NCBI RefSeq assembly: GCF_002265875.1
Contig: NZ_NPFA01000006.1
Span: 124,150-188,149, forward strand
Source: Marinococcus halophilus
Lineage (GTDB): Bacteria; Bacillota; Bacilli; Bacillales; Marinococcaceae
DNA: 64,000 nucleotides
Reading direction: 5' to 3'
Each line of letters opens with the position of its first letter. Position 1 is the first letter of the stretch. Below, piece after piece: positions 8,625-17,513 of this stretch. Position numbers and translations under genes: made by a program. The notes beneath the pieces were generated by a model that saw only the letters and a program-made list of their open reading frames with translations, ran no database searches and was not told the DNA's origin.

Positions 8625-9068
8625 TTATTCTGGATATTCCTGAACGTCTGAAGAATTATCCGTCGGCTCAGCCGGCTTGCGGACAATAGCCATGACGCCT
8701 GCCACAACGAGCAGAATAAAATGAACGATGGCAAATATATTGACTGCTATAAATCCCGCGATCGCCGCAAGGAAAAACAAAATGCCCGAAGCGACAGCGC
8801 GTTTATTGCGTTTAAGCATAAAGACGCCTACCACTGCAAGAATCGTGGCGATCGCTGAAAAGATAATCAGGCTAATACCAATGGCAGTAAATTGAGCAGC
8901 CATATCTTGAGTATTCAATGTTTCTCCACCTTGCTCTTGAACCATCTGATTTGCTTCCTCCAAGGCAGAAGCATCTACAAATAGAAAAACAATTCCTAAA
9001 ATAACCCCAAGGCCGCTTAAGACAGCCGCAATAATTCCAAGCGCTTTTTCTGCCGTACGTTTCACCAT
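8625..9068 (-). CDS. Small four-helix membrane protein (DUF4064-like)
   Basis: From the ATG at 9068 (GAGGAG nine bases upstream) the product is 147 residues: helix 1 at about 10-30, a polar extracellular-like loop rich in Gln/Glu, then three helices, the last two separated by VNIFAIV, and a short charged tail. The pattern (MVKRTAEKALGIIAAVLSG start, long first loop, three closely packed helices) fits Firmicutes DUF4064 proteins, whose function is unknown. It lies downstream of the ABC exporter on the same strand, with 72 bases between, and may be part of that unit. Confidence 0.7.
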   Translation of the reverse strand: MVKRTAEKALGIIAAVLSGLGVILGIVFLFVDASALEEANQMVQEQGGETLNTQDMAAQFTAIGISLIIFSAIATILAVVGVFMLKRNKRAVASGILFFLAAIAGFIAVNIFAIVHFILLVVAGVMAIVRKPAEPTDNSSDVQEYPE

Positions 9069-9140
9069 AGACGCACACTCCTCTTCATTTACTCTCAATA
9101 TTTTTGTTCCCTGTCTACACTGGGATTCAAACAACTTTCC

Positions 9141-10100
9141 TTAACCGGTGACGCTGATTTCTCTCTTTTTGAACATCCATACTGCAAAACCCATGAAAAT
9201 CAGCCAGTACACAATCAGGACCGTAACGGAAAAACCAAGCGTCATGCTTTCCACCGGCGGGCCGCTGCTGGTGAAATACTGGTTTAGATTCGTATTGGCA
9301 AACAGCAGATATTTCGGCCAGTTGTAGGCGATGGCCAAGGTGCTTGTTACACCCGCTCCCACCACATACAGCAGAACGCTGATAGCAATCGCCATTGCTT
9401 CACTGCGGAAAATGGCTGAAATAGCAAATGCGAGTGTGGCAAGCATGACGAAATTTACCGAGCCTGTCAGGTAGTCGATTGCAAGCGCAAGCACCTGCGG
9501 CCGTTGTTCGACCTCTCCGTCCGTGTAGATTAACTCTGTGGACGGCTCGCCAAATCCAAAGAAGAGGGCCCCCAGGACAAACGAGGCCCCAAACAGAAGC
9601 GCAAGCATACCTACAGCATACAGGATAACCGTAACGTATTTGGACATCAGTATCTTGATCCGGGACGGCGGACGCACCAGCAGAAGCTTAATCGTTCCGC
9701 TTTTAAATTCTGAGGAAATAATGGTCGCTGCTACGATGATAACGAAAATACTCAATAGATCGAGCAAAGCAGTATTTGTGCTCATGAACGACCAGACGCT
9801 TTCTCCAGTTGCGCTCTGCGGCGGCAGATCATTTTGAATGCGGTATTCGTTCTCCGCGATCCTCTGCTCGTAAAATCCCTCTGCAGCACCGCTGTCCTCG
9901 AGTGCCTGACGATCTTCAACAATTTGCTGCTCCAGCTGAGCCTTCCACTGCGCTTCCGACGGCAGCTCATCCGCAGATGGCTGGTTGGTGGCGGCATAGA
10001 TAAGAACGCCTACTACTCCAACAAGCAGAATGGCTGCCATTACCCACGTACTGATGCGCCAGAAGAGCTTCATCCATTCGTTTTGAATCAAACGGATCAT
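9141..10100 (-). CDS. ABC-2 type exporter permease
   Basis: A 319-residue membrane subunit: one N-terminal helix (19-35), a long external loop full of Glu/Gln, then five further helices (about 110-135, 155-180, 205-230, 235-260, 285-310). The conserved cytoplasmic stretch SSEFKSGTIKLLLVRPPSRIKI is the hallmark of bacitracin/lantibiotic-type ABC-2 permeases, marking the coupling-helix region. It overlaps the upstream ATPase gene by four bases and is translated from its own GAAGGAGG site. The pair is probably an exporter of a peptide, lipid or drug; the cargo is unknown. Confidence 0.87.
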   Translation of the reverse strand: MIRLIQNEWMKLFWRISTWVMAAILLVGVVGVLIYAATNQPSADELPSEAQWKAQLEQQIVEDRQALEDSGAAEGFYEQRIAENEYRIQNDLPPQSATGESVWSFMSTNTALLDLLSIFVIIVAATIISSEFKSGTIKLLLVRPPSRIKILMSKYVTVILYAVGMLALLFGASFVLGALFFGFGEPSTELIYTDGEVEQRPQVLALAIDYLTGSVNFVMLATLAFAISAIFRSEAMAIAISVLLYVVGAGVTSTLAIAYNWPKYLLFANTNLNQYFTSSGPPVESMTLGFSVTVLIVYWLIFMGFAVWMFKKREISVTG

Positions 10101-11023
10101 GAGGAATCCTCCTTCGACGTTGCCTGAAGAAACCGGTCTTCGAGCGTTTGTCTATCTTCTTTTGCTTCATACAAGTCAAACCCGGTTTCCATTAAATAGC
10201 GCAGAAGAGCAGGCACTTTCTCTTTTTCTATGTATACCGTCAGCCGCTGGTCTGCTTCTTCTATTTTCAGATCGGGATAAGCTTCTTTTATTATCTGCAC
10301 AGCCGCTTCCGTTCTTTCCGGCCCAACGTCAACCCGGTACGGCAGCAGGCGTCCTTCCCCTTGCGAGAAACGCTGATCTTCAATGTTAATCAATTGACCG
10401 TCCTGAATAATCGCAAAACGGTCGCACATGAGCTCCATCTCCGACAACAAATGACTCGAAACAATTACCGCAAGTCCTTCCTCCTCCGCAAGCCGGCGCA
10501 GATAAGCCCTCACCATTCGAATCCCTTCCGGGTCCAAACCATTCGTCGGCTCATCCAAAATCAACAGCTTCGGCCGGTGAAGAAGAGCCTGGGCGATACC
10601 AAGACGCTGCTTCATTCCTAAAGAAAACGTCCGTACTTTTTTCTTTTTCACGTGCCCGAGCTTTACCAGATCAAGCAGCTCGTCAATGCGCCCGTGAGAT
10701 ACTTTTCCATTCATGCGGGCAAAATGAATCAGGTTTTTTTCTGCCGACAAATGATTGTACATTTCCGGATTTTCCACAATGGCTCCAACCTGCTTAATTG
10801 CCTTCGCATATGATTTCTGAATACTGTGCCCGTCAATAAGGATGTCTCCCGACGTAATGGGGGAAAGCCCTACCATCATACGAATTGTGGTCGTTTTGCC
10901 AGCGCCGTTCGGCCCAAGAAAACCAAACACTTCACCCGGCTCAACAGAGAACTGCAGTCCCTGAACAATTTCTTTACCGCGAATACGCTTATGTACGTCA
11001 TTCACTTCTAAAATCGATGACAT
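10097..11023 (-). CDS. ABC transporter ATP-binding protein (BcrA-like)
   Basis: A 308-residue nucleotide-binding subunit: Walker A GPNGAGKTTT (38-47), signature FSLGMKQRLGIAQAL (about 133-147), Walker B KLLILDEPTNGLDPEG and H-loop VSSHLLSEME. A C-terminal accessory domain of about 90 residues follows, as in BcrA/NatA exporters. It energises the permease encoded by the overlapping downstream gene. AAGGAGAGG lies upstream of the ATG. There is no two-component system next door, unlike many antibiotic-detoxification ABC modules. Confidence 0.92.
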   Translation of the reverse strand: MSSILEVNDVHKRIRGKEIVQGLQFSVEPGEVFGFLGPNGAGKTTTIRMMVGLSPITSGDILIDGHSIQKSYAKAIKQVGAIVENPEMYNHLSAEKNLIHFARMNGKVSHGRIDELLDLVKLGHVKKKKVRTFSLGMKQRLGIAQALLHRPKLLILDEPTNGLDPEGIRMVRAYLRRLAEEEGLAVIVSSHLLSEMELMCDRFAIIQDGQLINIEDQRFSQGEGRLLPYRVDVGPERTEAAVQIIKEAYPDLKIEEADQRLTVYIEKEKVPALLRYLMETGFDLYEAKEDRQTLEDRFLQATSKEDSS

Positions 11024-11132
11024 GGTTTCCTCTCCTTAATTATCTGCATTCAACCCGTTCATTTTCCTATTTTTGGAACGAAGGTGTCAATGTTTTCTTT
11101 CAATTTTTACGTGAAAGATATACATACGTTTC

Positions 11133-11167
11133 AAAAAAGCCGGAAACCACTGGGAGGGCTCCGGCTT
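11133..11167 (-). terminator. Terminator downstream of flavin monooxygenase
   Basis: Stem AAGCCGGA / TCCGGCTT enclosing about 19 bases, followed on the minus strand by TTTTTT, just after the stop at 11175. Confidence 0.7.
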
Positions 11168-11174
11168 AAAAAAT

Positions 11175-12884
11175 TTATCTGCTGAACGTCAGCTGCTTTT
11201 TCCATCTGCGGCTGATCGATTTGATGCTTTGGCGCCACTTCCCGGTCTCTTGCTCTTCCAAATTCCACTCAGCCCCGGCTGCAAGGAACAGCTCCACCGC
11301 GTCCTTCCAATCGCTCCAGCCTGCAGCATCGCTGTGAAAAAGCAAATAACCATCCGGCCGCACAAGCATAGACTCCCCCGGTCCGATTAATCGGCGGAAA
11401 TCCCTGCTTAAATATCTTTCACTCCAACACAGAATATCGTCAGGCTGCCCCATTGTTGGTGTCGGTGCCACTAATGCAGGCTGTACCATGTCACCAAAAT
11501 ACGGGGCAGATTTGCGGAGCCAACGCTTGATAAACGCGTATTCTTTATCAATCCGGCTGCCGCTCGTCCGCATCACAAATAAAAACTTCCCTTCCTGCAA
11601 ATGTTCATATAATCTGGTTGTTTGGTTTTCAAAATCTGTCAGTACTGCATCCGGCACCCGGTCTCCCGGGCGCAGAACCCCTTCACGCCTGAGCTCTTCT
11701 TTTAGGGCCGGCGCAGATGCCCGGTATCGTACAGACAAATGTGACAGCCGCCGGATAAAGGCTTCGGGGAGCCGTTCGATCATTTCTACTATTTTCAGCG
11801 TACGGTCTCTTGCCTGTACAGCGACAGGCTTATGAACGGTCAGGCTCCGGATCGTCCAATCTGTTGTGCGGTTAACTTTTTTTGCGACCGGAAGCCGCTC
11901 GGCTTCATATGAATCAAGCAGTGTTTCCGGGCATGCCCGGACGCATACCATACCAAGCTTCCAGCTTAAATTAATACTATCCTGAATACCGAGGTTTACA
12001 CTCTGGCTAGTCATCGGGTGATGAGCATGGGCAGCTTCACCTACTAAAAAGACATCCCCTGCACGAAATTCTTTCGCCTGATGGAAAACAGCCTGCTTCG
12101 ACTGCATATTTACTGTCGTTTGCATTGGAAGGATATGTCCGGTGATTTTCTGGTAAAGTTCCTGCAGAGAGACTTCCGTATTCTCCCGTCGGGCATTGGG
12201 CTTGCCACGGTCGACCATCATCACCCTTGCCTGATGACCGGGAAGGTCTACAGCAAACATAATCCCTCTTTTATTAAATGTCATGGTCGGAGCATTATTT
12301 GTCAGCTGCTGCTTTGTTTGAACATCCGCCATCATTAACTCCGAGCCTTTATCCATTTTGCATTTAATGGCAGCCAGCTGCCGCACAGCGCTTTCAATTC
12401 CATCAGCTCCAACAATATAATCAGCCACCACCCGCTCGTCCATATTGTTTGATTCAATTATCGCTTCTGTTTTTAATCCGTTCTGTTTTAGGTGCGTAAT
12501 GCGCGTCCCCCATTCCACAGACGTTTTCAGCAGCGCACGCCGCAACACACGCTGCATATCACAGTTAGCCATCGATAGTACTAACGGATAATACGATTCT
12601 TTTTTTAAAAAATCAAAGGCAGGGGTAAAAATCTTTTTTCCTTCGTAATTGAATTCCAGGGAACGATAGGCCGCCCCTGTCTCCATTAATGGTTTTGCCA
12701 GGTTAATACTATCGAGCAGTTCAAGCGTTCGTGCATACAGGAGCAGCGCTTTTGGTTCATGGGCAGGAGCTTTCTCTGCTTCAAGCAGCCGGACGTCTAC
12801 ATCGTAGCGCTCCAGAGCTCGTGCCAGCACAAGTCCTTCAATGCTTGCTCCGACGATAATTATATTAGTATGAGTCGTTATCAT
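11175..12884 (-). CDS. FAD-dependent aromatic monooxygenase-like protein (PheA/TfdB class)
   Basis: About 569 residues in the UbiH/PheA flavin monooxygenase fold: N-terminal Rossmann motif IIIVGASIEGLVLA, a YIVGADGIESAVRQ stretch (the DG fingerprint), the C-terminal FAD motif region VFLVGEAAHAHHPM, and a thioredoxin-like C-terminal domain typical of phenol hydroxylases. Two motifs deviate from consensus: GAGPxG is GASIEG, and GDAAHxxxPxxGQG reads GEAAHAHHPMTSQS, so FAD binding may be weakened or altered. The start at 12884 is chosen for the GGGG close upstream; 12899 is possible. It follows a GNAT gene by 20 bases and is probably cotranscribed with it. Confidence 0.8.
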   Translation of the reverse strand: MITTHTNIIIVGASIEGLVLARALERYDVDVRLLEAEKAPAHEPKALLLYARTLELLDSINLAKPLMETGAAYRSLEFNYEGKKIFTPAFDFLKKESYYPLVLSMANCDMQRVLRRALLKTSVEWGTRITHLKQNGLKTEAIIESNNMDERVVADYIVGADGIESAVRQLAAIKCKMDKGSELMMADVQTKQQLTNNAPTMTFNKRGIMFAVDLPGHQARVMMVDRGKPNARRENTEVSLQELYQKITGHILPMQTTVNMQSKQAVFHQAKEFRAGDVFLVGEAAHAHHPMTSQSVNLGIQDSINLSWKLGMVCVRACPETLLDSYEAERLPVAKKVNRTTDWTIRSLTVHKPVAVQARDRTLKIVEMIERLPEAFIRRLSHLSVRYRASAPALKEELRREGVLRPGDRVPDAVLTDFENQTTRLYEHLQEGKFLFVMRTSGSRIDKEYAFIKRWLRKSAPYFGDMVQPALVAPTPTMGQPDDILCWSERYLSRDFRRLIGPGESMLVRPDGYLLFHSDAAGWSDWKDAVELFLAAGAEWNLEEQETGKWRQSIKSISRRWKKQLTFSR

Positions 12885-12903
12885 TTCCCCGGACCCCATC
12901 CTT

Positions 12904-13365
12904 TCAAAGCTCCTTATGCACAGTTACCCGTTTTGATTCATACCCGATTTTCTTATAAAAAGCTTCCGCTATATAATTCTGCGCCAAATAGTCCAGCTCA
13001 AGCCTGTCTGCCCCGTAGTCACGCGCTACGTATTCCGCTTCTTTCATTAAAAAAGCTCCAATGCCCTGGCCCTGATGCTGCTCTTTCACTACGATCTGGT
13101 AAATATAGCCGTAATGTGAAGGTCTTTTAAAATCATTTCCTTTTTCTTTGCGTAATTCAAGCCAAACGTAGCCGAGCGGCTCTTCGTCTTCGACAGCAAT
13201 AAAAAACATGTGGCAGTCGTCCGCCAGCTTGTTTTCAAAATACACCTGGGTTGAAGGCTGATCGTAAGGAAAAAACAGTTCAGGATGAAGGTTTACGTGC
13301 CATTCATGCAGCGACTGGTTCAGCCGGCTGAGCAGCGCCGAGTCTTCCGTTCTTTTAATATACAT
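12904..13365 (-). CDS. GNAT family N-acetyltransferase
   Basis: A 153-residue acetyltransferase. The coenzyme A loop is IVVKEQHQGQGIGAFLM (Q-x-x-G-x-G, about residues 85-101), followed by the strand RLELDYLAQNYIAEAFYKKIGY. The acceptor is unknown. The start at 13365 is preferred: AAAGGAGG ends seven bases before it, whereas the ATG at 13371 abuts the site. It is the first gene of a probable two-gene unit with the monooxygenase. Confidence 0.85.
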   Translation of the reverse strand: MYIKRTEDSALLSRLNQSLHEWHVNLHPELFFPYDQPSTQVYFENKLADDCHMFFIAVEDEEPLGYVWLELRKEKGNDFKRPSHYGYIYQIVVKEQHQGQGIGAFLMKEAEYVARDYGADRLELDYLAQNYIAEAFYKKIGYESKRVTVHKEL

Positions 13366-13509
13366 AACCATGCCTCCTTTTCAGTATCCTACTTATCCTT
13401 TTCCATTACTACCTTCTTTCCGGACTTTTCCATATCCTTCTCCTGCCAATAAAAAGGATCCATGGGCACGACCAATGTATGATTTTTATACATATCTGGA
13501 GAAGGCTGT

Positions 13510-13578
13510 ATGAATAGATTACCATTATTATACATAATTCTGTTCGTCATGTTGGCATTTACAATATATTATTTTTGA
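13510..13578 (+). CDS. Possible 22-residue hydrophobic microprotein
   Basis: ATG at 13510, preceded by GGAGAAGG four bases upstream, opens a 22-codon frame whose product (starts MNRLPLLYII, ends TIYYF) is a single predicted membrane helix with one Arg near the N-terminus. It sits alone in a 560-base interval without other credible genes. The ribosome binding site and helix are visible; expression and function are inference. Random AT-rich sequence can encode such a helix. Confidence 0.4.
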   Translation: MNRLPLLYIILFVMLAFTIYYF

Positions 13579-13832
13579 ATGGGAATAGATTAAACTTTTC
13601 TCCCGGCTAGTGGCGGGAATAGGAGAAGCATTTTTGAAAAGCAAAAGCCGCTTAGCTGAGACTGAATACGCCGCTGCCATTGAAATCGCCGGGACCAATA
13701 ATAACCATGGGATTGTAGAAAATCTGTGATGTGTATGCTTGACACTCTTTCGCTGTCTTTATCATACCATGCGCTCAGACACTTTCGTCTGGTTTTTAAA
13801 ATATGGAAGCTGGGTCCCGGGATTTTTTACAT
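13579..13832. other. Intergenic region upstream of katA terminator, no firm gene
   Basis: Apart from a weak 31-codon frame (TTG at 13634 to TGA at 13729, AGGAGAAG five bases upstream, product starting MKSKSRLAETEY) nothing convincing is seen. The frame is polar, lacks any recognised motif and could be chance. A TTGACA-like and TATCAT-like pair near 13738-13765 may be a promoter but has no clear gene behind it. Confidence 0.3.
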
Positions 13833-13862
13833 AAAAAAATCCCGTGCCTAAAAGGCACGGGA
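13833..13862 (-). terminator. katA terminator
   Basis: Stem TCCCGTGCC / GGCACGGGA with a short AT loop and seven T residues on the minus strand, about 60 bases after the katA stop. A classic intrinsic terminator. Confidence 0.9.
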
Positions 13863-13925
13863 ACAAGTTGTGAGTGGATGATGCATAAAATTGAAATCGG
13901 TGATTGCGCAAAACGCTGGTACTGC

Positions 13926-15389
13926 TTACGCTTCTTCTTGTGGTACTTTATAGCCAAGTCCTTCTGCAATACGACGGCCGTAATCCGGGTCCGCTTTGTA
14001 GAAGATTTCCAACTGGCGTTTAATAATTTCTTCTTTACGGACTGGTTTCATGTGGCCTACAAATGCATCAACGAGACGTTGCTTTTCGTCTTCGCTCATC
14101 ATGCGGTACAAGTCGCCAGCCTGCGTATAATGATCGTCGTCAGGATAAGGAGTGCTTGCCACCTTGCCTTCTACGTCAAACGGGCTGATTTCAGCTGCAG
14201 CGTCTTCAGTCGGTCCGCCGTAGCTGTTCGGTTCATAGTTTTTCGAACCGCCGCCGTTGTCGTCTGTACGCATGAAGCCGTCACGTTGGTAGTTGTTTGT
14301 GCCGCTTACTGGTTTGTTAACCGGAATTTGTTCATGGTTGGCACCTACGCGGTAACGGTGGGCGTCAGAGTATGAGAACAAGCGTCCCTGCAGCATTTTG
14401 TCCGGAGAAGCCTCGATACCAGGAACGAAGTGTCCAGGCGAAAACGCAGCCTGCTCTACTTCTGCGAAGTAGTTTTCAGGGTTTTTGTTTAATGTCATAC
14501 GGCCGACTTCCACACGCGGATAGTCTTCTTTCGACCAGATTTTTGTTACGTCAAACGGATCCCACTTGTACGCAAGCGCGTCTTCGTAAGGCATAATTTG
14601 TACATACAGCGTCCAGGAAGGGTAGTCCCCTTCTTCAATAGCGTTGAATAGATCTTCTGTATGATAGTCCGGGTTTTCTCCTGCCATCTGATTTGCAGTT
14701 GGCTCGTCCAGGTTTTTAACGCCCTGGTCACTGACAAAGTGATACTTTACCCAGAATGCTTCTCCCTGATCGTTAATCCACTTGAACGTGTGACTGCCGT
14801 AGCCGTTCATGTGGCGCCATGTTGCCGGAATACCACGGTCACCGTGCAGATACGTGATCTGGTGCAGCGATTCTGGAGAAAGGGACCAGAAGTCAAAGGC
14901 CATATCCGGATCTTTCAAGTGTGTCTGCGGATCACGTTTTTGGGTGTGAATGAAATCCGGAAACTTAATAGCGTCACGGATAAAGAAAATCGGTGTGTTG
15001 TTACCTACGAGGTCGTAGTTACCTTCTTCTGTATAGAATTTCACTGCAAAACCGCGCGGGTCACGTACGGTGTCTGCTGAACCGGATTCGCCCGCCACTG
15101 TGGAAAAACGGATGAACATTGGTGTTTCTTTGCCTTTTTCACTTAAGAAATCAGCTTTAGTATATTTGGAAATTTCGTCGTTTGTCACTTCAAAAACACC
15201 ATGCGCGCCGCCGCCTTTTGCGTGTACAACACGCTCAGGGATACGCTCACGGTTAAAGTGAGCAAGTTTTTCTAAAAGGTGTACGTCTTGAATAAGAGTA
15301 GGACCTCTAGTACCTGCTGTCAACGAGTTCTGGTTATCTCCTACAGGAGCACCTGAACCGGTTGTTTGTACATTTTTACGATCAGCCAT
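13926..15389 (-). CDS. katA: Heme catalase KatA
   Basis: A 487-residue small-subunit monofunctional catalase that dismutates hydrogen peroxide. Visible landmarks: N-terminal [18 protein letters not shown], catalytic His in [16 protein letters not shown] (about residues 47-62), the distal Asn region [14 protein letters not shown], and the proximal heme ligand Tyr in [14 protein letters not shown] (about 338-351). There is no signal peptide, so it is cytosolic. The gene is flanked by its own terminator and a PerR-like box about 70 bases upstream of the start, so it is probably a peroxide-induced single-gene unit. Confidence 0.97.
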   Translation of the reverse strand: MADRKNVQTTGSGAPVGDNQNSLTAGTRGPTLIQDVHLLEKLAHFNRERIPERVVHAKGGGAHGVFEVTNDEISKYTKADFLSEKGKETPMFIRFSTVAGESGSADTVRDPRGFAVKFYTEEGNYDLVGNNTPIFFIRDAIKFPDFIHTQKRDPQTHLKDPDMAFDFWSLSPESLHQITYLHGDRGIPATWRHMNGYGSHTFKWINDQGEAFWVKYHFVSDQGVKNLDEPTANQMAGENPDYHTEDLFNAIEEGDYPSWTLYVQIMPYEDALAYKWDPFDVTKIWSKEDYPRVEVGRMTLNKNPENYFAEVEQAAFSPGHFVPGIEASPDKMLQGRLFSYSDAHRYRVGANHEQIPVNKPVSGTNNYQRDGFMRTDDNGGGSKNYEPNSYGGPTEDAAAEISPFDVEGKVASTPYPDDDHYTQAGDLYRMMSEDEKQRLVDAFVGHMKPVRKEEIIKRQLEIFYKADPDYGRRIAEGLGYKVPQEEA

Positions 15390-15459
15390 GCTTTCATCAC
15401 CTCTTAAGTATTTTCATATTCCATATGATAACATAACCCACATAAAAATCAATATTATT

Positions 15460-15474
15460 TTATAACAATTTTAA
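15460..15474 (-). promoter_or_regulatory. Candidate PerR box upstream of katA
   Basis: The 15-mer TTATAACAATTTTAA matches the Bacillus Per box TTATAATNATTATAA at all but two fixed positions and is nearly palindromic. It lies 71-85 bases upstream of the katA start. PerR control of katA is established in Bacillus subtilis; its use here is inference. Confidence 0.65.
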
Positions 15475-15661
15475 TCTGGAGCTTAACTCTTTTACTATTT
15501 TACACTTTAAAAGCAGCTTCAAGCCTTTGAATACCGGCTTTTTTATCGACTCAATTGAATATCTACTTTCTTAATTGAAAATGAGAGCGGCTCTCGAACT
15601 CTCTGGGCGAAAGAGCAAGCTTGTACGTTGGGTAATCGTGTTCTGCTCTTTTTACTTACCT

Positions 15662-16438
15662 TTATTCCAGAAATTCTCTGATTTCTTTGACGAAGCGTTC
15701 ATGTTCTTCAACATTTATGCCATGGCCTGAATGTTCATATTCCACGAAACGGCAGGCAGGAATAAGGTCAGCTATTTCTTTTCCATATTCCGGAGGGTTT
15801 AACCCGTCATATTTCCCGCTGAGCACGAGCGATTCTGCCTCTACAAAAGGCAGCTGGGCACGAAAATCGAACCCCTTCAAAGCGTCGGATGCCGCCTGCT
15901 CCTGCTCGGCATTCAGCTCAACCGCCCGGCCCTCGATCTGCTTTGACCAATCCCGCACTTTACCAATATCGTGATAGATATACATCGAGGCTTTCTCTAA
16001 TTTTTCCTGGTGGGAAAGACCGCTCAATTCAGCTTCGTGCTCGGCAAACAAACGGGCAGTGGACGATGTTCTACCGTGTGCTTTAGGCGCTGTTAAAACG
16101 AGTTTTACTACTCTTTTCGGAGCTTCGACAGCTACACCCTGAGCAATATAGCTGCCCATTGAAACACCAACGAGATGAGCTGATTCAATGTTAAGCTCAT
16201 CCATCATTCGCAGCACGTCCTGTATGTGATCTTCCAATGTATACACTTTAGGCTTGTCCGACCTTCCGTGCCCTCTCATATCCAGGGCTATAACACGGAA
16301 TTGGCCTTTTAACTGATTCATTTCACGTTCAAACATTGTATGGTCCCCAGTCAGGCCGTGCAAAAAAATGACAGGAAAGCCCTGGCCGGCTTCTTCATAA
16401 TACAGAGTAACTTTGTCCGCACTGCTCATCGTCGCCAT
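15662..16438 (-). CDS. Alpha/beta hydrolase
   Basis: About 258 residues with the alpha/beta-hydrolase layout: oxyanion-hole motif FLHGLTGDH (about 26-34), nucleophile elbow GVSMGS, an Asp in the late strand (SGKYDGLNPP) and a catalytic His in YEHSGHGINVE near the C-terminus. It may act on esters, lactones or chlorinated acids (family includes 3-oxoadipate enol-lactonase-like enzymes); the substrate cannot be assigned. The start at 16438 is preferred over 16447 because AAGGG is then nine bases away. It looks monocistronic. Confidence 0.88.
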   Translation of the reverse strand: MATMSSADKVTLYYEEAGQGFPVIFLHGLTGDHTMFEREMNQLKGQFRVIALDMRGHGRSDKPKVYTLEDHIQDVLRMMDELNIESAHLVGVSMGSYIAQGVAVEAPKRVVKLVLTAPKAHGRTSSTARLFAEHEAELSGLSHQEKLEKASMYIYHDIGKVRDWSKQIEGRAVELNAEQEQAASDALKGFDFRAQLPFVEAESLVLSGKYDGLNPPEYGKEIADLIPACRFVEYEHSGHGINVEEHERFVKEIREFLE

Positions 16439-16573
16439 TTCTTCCATCCCTTCTAACTACTACATTGGGAAAATTGTACCATAGGACATTTCCGGAGTGA
16501 TAGCTCGAAGCGCTTTTATATTCACTCCTTATCGGCAAAATAATTATCCTCCAGTGCTGGTTCCCACCAGTAA

Positions 16574-16798
16574 TTAAAGACCCTCCTCGGCCGCCAAACT
16601 GCTTCTTTTCCATGTCCGGGCCCGTGCTGCCACATCCTCCGGCTGCACATTATTCACCCTCCAGGAGGCGCCTCCGATAAAAATATTCTCTCCCGCCGCC
16701 TGCCTACGGTTCAGAGAGCGGGCAAAGTCCGCTTCAGGACTCGCCCCCTTTTCAAACTCCTTATGTATTCTGTTTTCTTCCTTCAAACTATTGTACAC
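16574..16798 (-). CDS. Hypothetical 74-residue protein
   Basis: A GTG-started frame encoding a charged, soluble 74-residue product (Arg/Glu/Ala-rich, containing NIFIGGASWRVNN). The composition looks protein-like and it fills an otherwise empty 400-base interval between two confident genes, but no Shine-Dalgarno is visible before the GTG and I do not recognise a family. It could be real with an uncertain start, or spurious. Confidence 0.35.
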   Translation of the reverse strand: MYNSLKEENRIHKEFEKGASPEADFARSLNRRQAAGENIFIGGASWRVNNVQPEDVAARARTWKRSSLAAEEGL

Positions 16799-16848
16799 TA
16801 ATGACAGATGGAAAAAAGATGTATAAATGAAAGCGGGGAATGACTATT

Positions 16849-17475
16849 ATGAACCCTATGCGGCTGTTACCTTTGTTTACTTCGCCACGAAAAACGTACA
16901 AACAATTAAGCGATGACCCCAGGCTCCACCTCACAGCTCTGTTAGTCATTATTATCGCAGGGCTTTCTCAAGCCTTCGCCCAGAACACACGCGACATGTC
17001 TCCGCTCGAGACCAATTCTCCCCTGTATACCACCTTGGCAGCTGCAGGAGTAATTGCCGCCTTCCTTCTATTTCAAATCATCACCTTTTACTTGAACGGA
17101 CTGATTTTAAAGCTTGTTATATTAATGTTCCAGGGCAGAATAAAAGCCCGCGAAGCCCGCACGATTTACGGGCTCTCCCTTTTTCCTCAGGCCTTTATTT
17201 TTCCGCTCATTTTTTTGCTTTTTCTTGGCCAGCTGGGAGGCGGCAACGATACAGTCACCATGCTTACAGGAGTCGCAGCGGCCCTCGTTACGGTAGCTTC
17301 TGTTTGGACTGTTGTTATCCAGGTGAACTTAATCTCCGCTGCATCCGGCTTCTCCGGCGGCAAATCTTTCGGGGCATTTGTCGTTTTCGCCTTGTTATTG
17401 ACTCTTCTTATTTTTATTATTGTCCTGCTCTTAGCCGTAACCGCCATCTTCACTTTCGGCGTCTTTTCCGGTTAA
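16849..17475 (+). CDS. Yip1-family membrane protein
   Basis: About 208 residues. The soluble N-terminus (MRLLPLFTSPRKTYKQLSDDPR) has the family's short 'P..t...l.ddPr' entry, followed by five helices with the conserved GLILKLVILMFQGRIKAREARTIYGLSLFPQAF region around the second pair. Bacterial Yip1-domain proteins are of unknown function. GGGG lies about ten bases before the ATG at 16849, while the ATG at 16840 abuts it; either start is possible. It is convergent with dinB. Confidence 0.72.
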   Translation: MNPMRLLPLFTSPRKTYKQLSDDPRLHLTALLVIIIAGLSQAFAQNTRDMSPLETNSPLYTTLAAAGVIAAFLLFQIITFYLNGLILKLVILMFQGRIKAREARTIYGLSLFPQAFIFPLIFLLFLGQLGGGNDTVTMLTGVAAALVTVASVWTVVIQVNLISAASGFSGGKSFGAFVVFALLLTLLIFIIVLLLAVTAIFTFGVFSG

Positions 17476-17482
17476 ACTACAA

Positions 17483-17513
17483 AACAGCTGCGTTTAAAAA
17501 AGACGCAGCTGTT
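17483..17513 (-). terminator. Hairpin at the 3' ends of Yip1 gene and dinB
   Basis: Stem AACAGCTGCGT / ACGCAGCTGTT with an A-rich loop. On the minus strand it is followed by TTTTG, and the dinB stop codon lies inside it. It probably terminates dinB and may also slow transcription from the other side. Confidence 0.6.

Noticed and set aside
13803-14375. 190-codon plus-strand frame
   Set aside because: It lies antisense to katA, its codons mirror the coding strand and there is no ribosome binding site.
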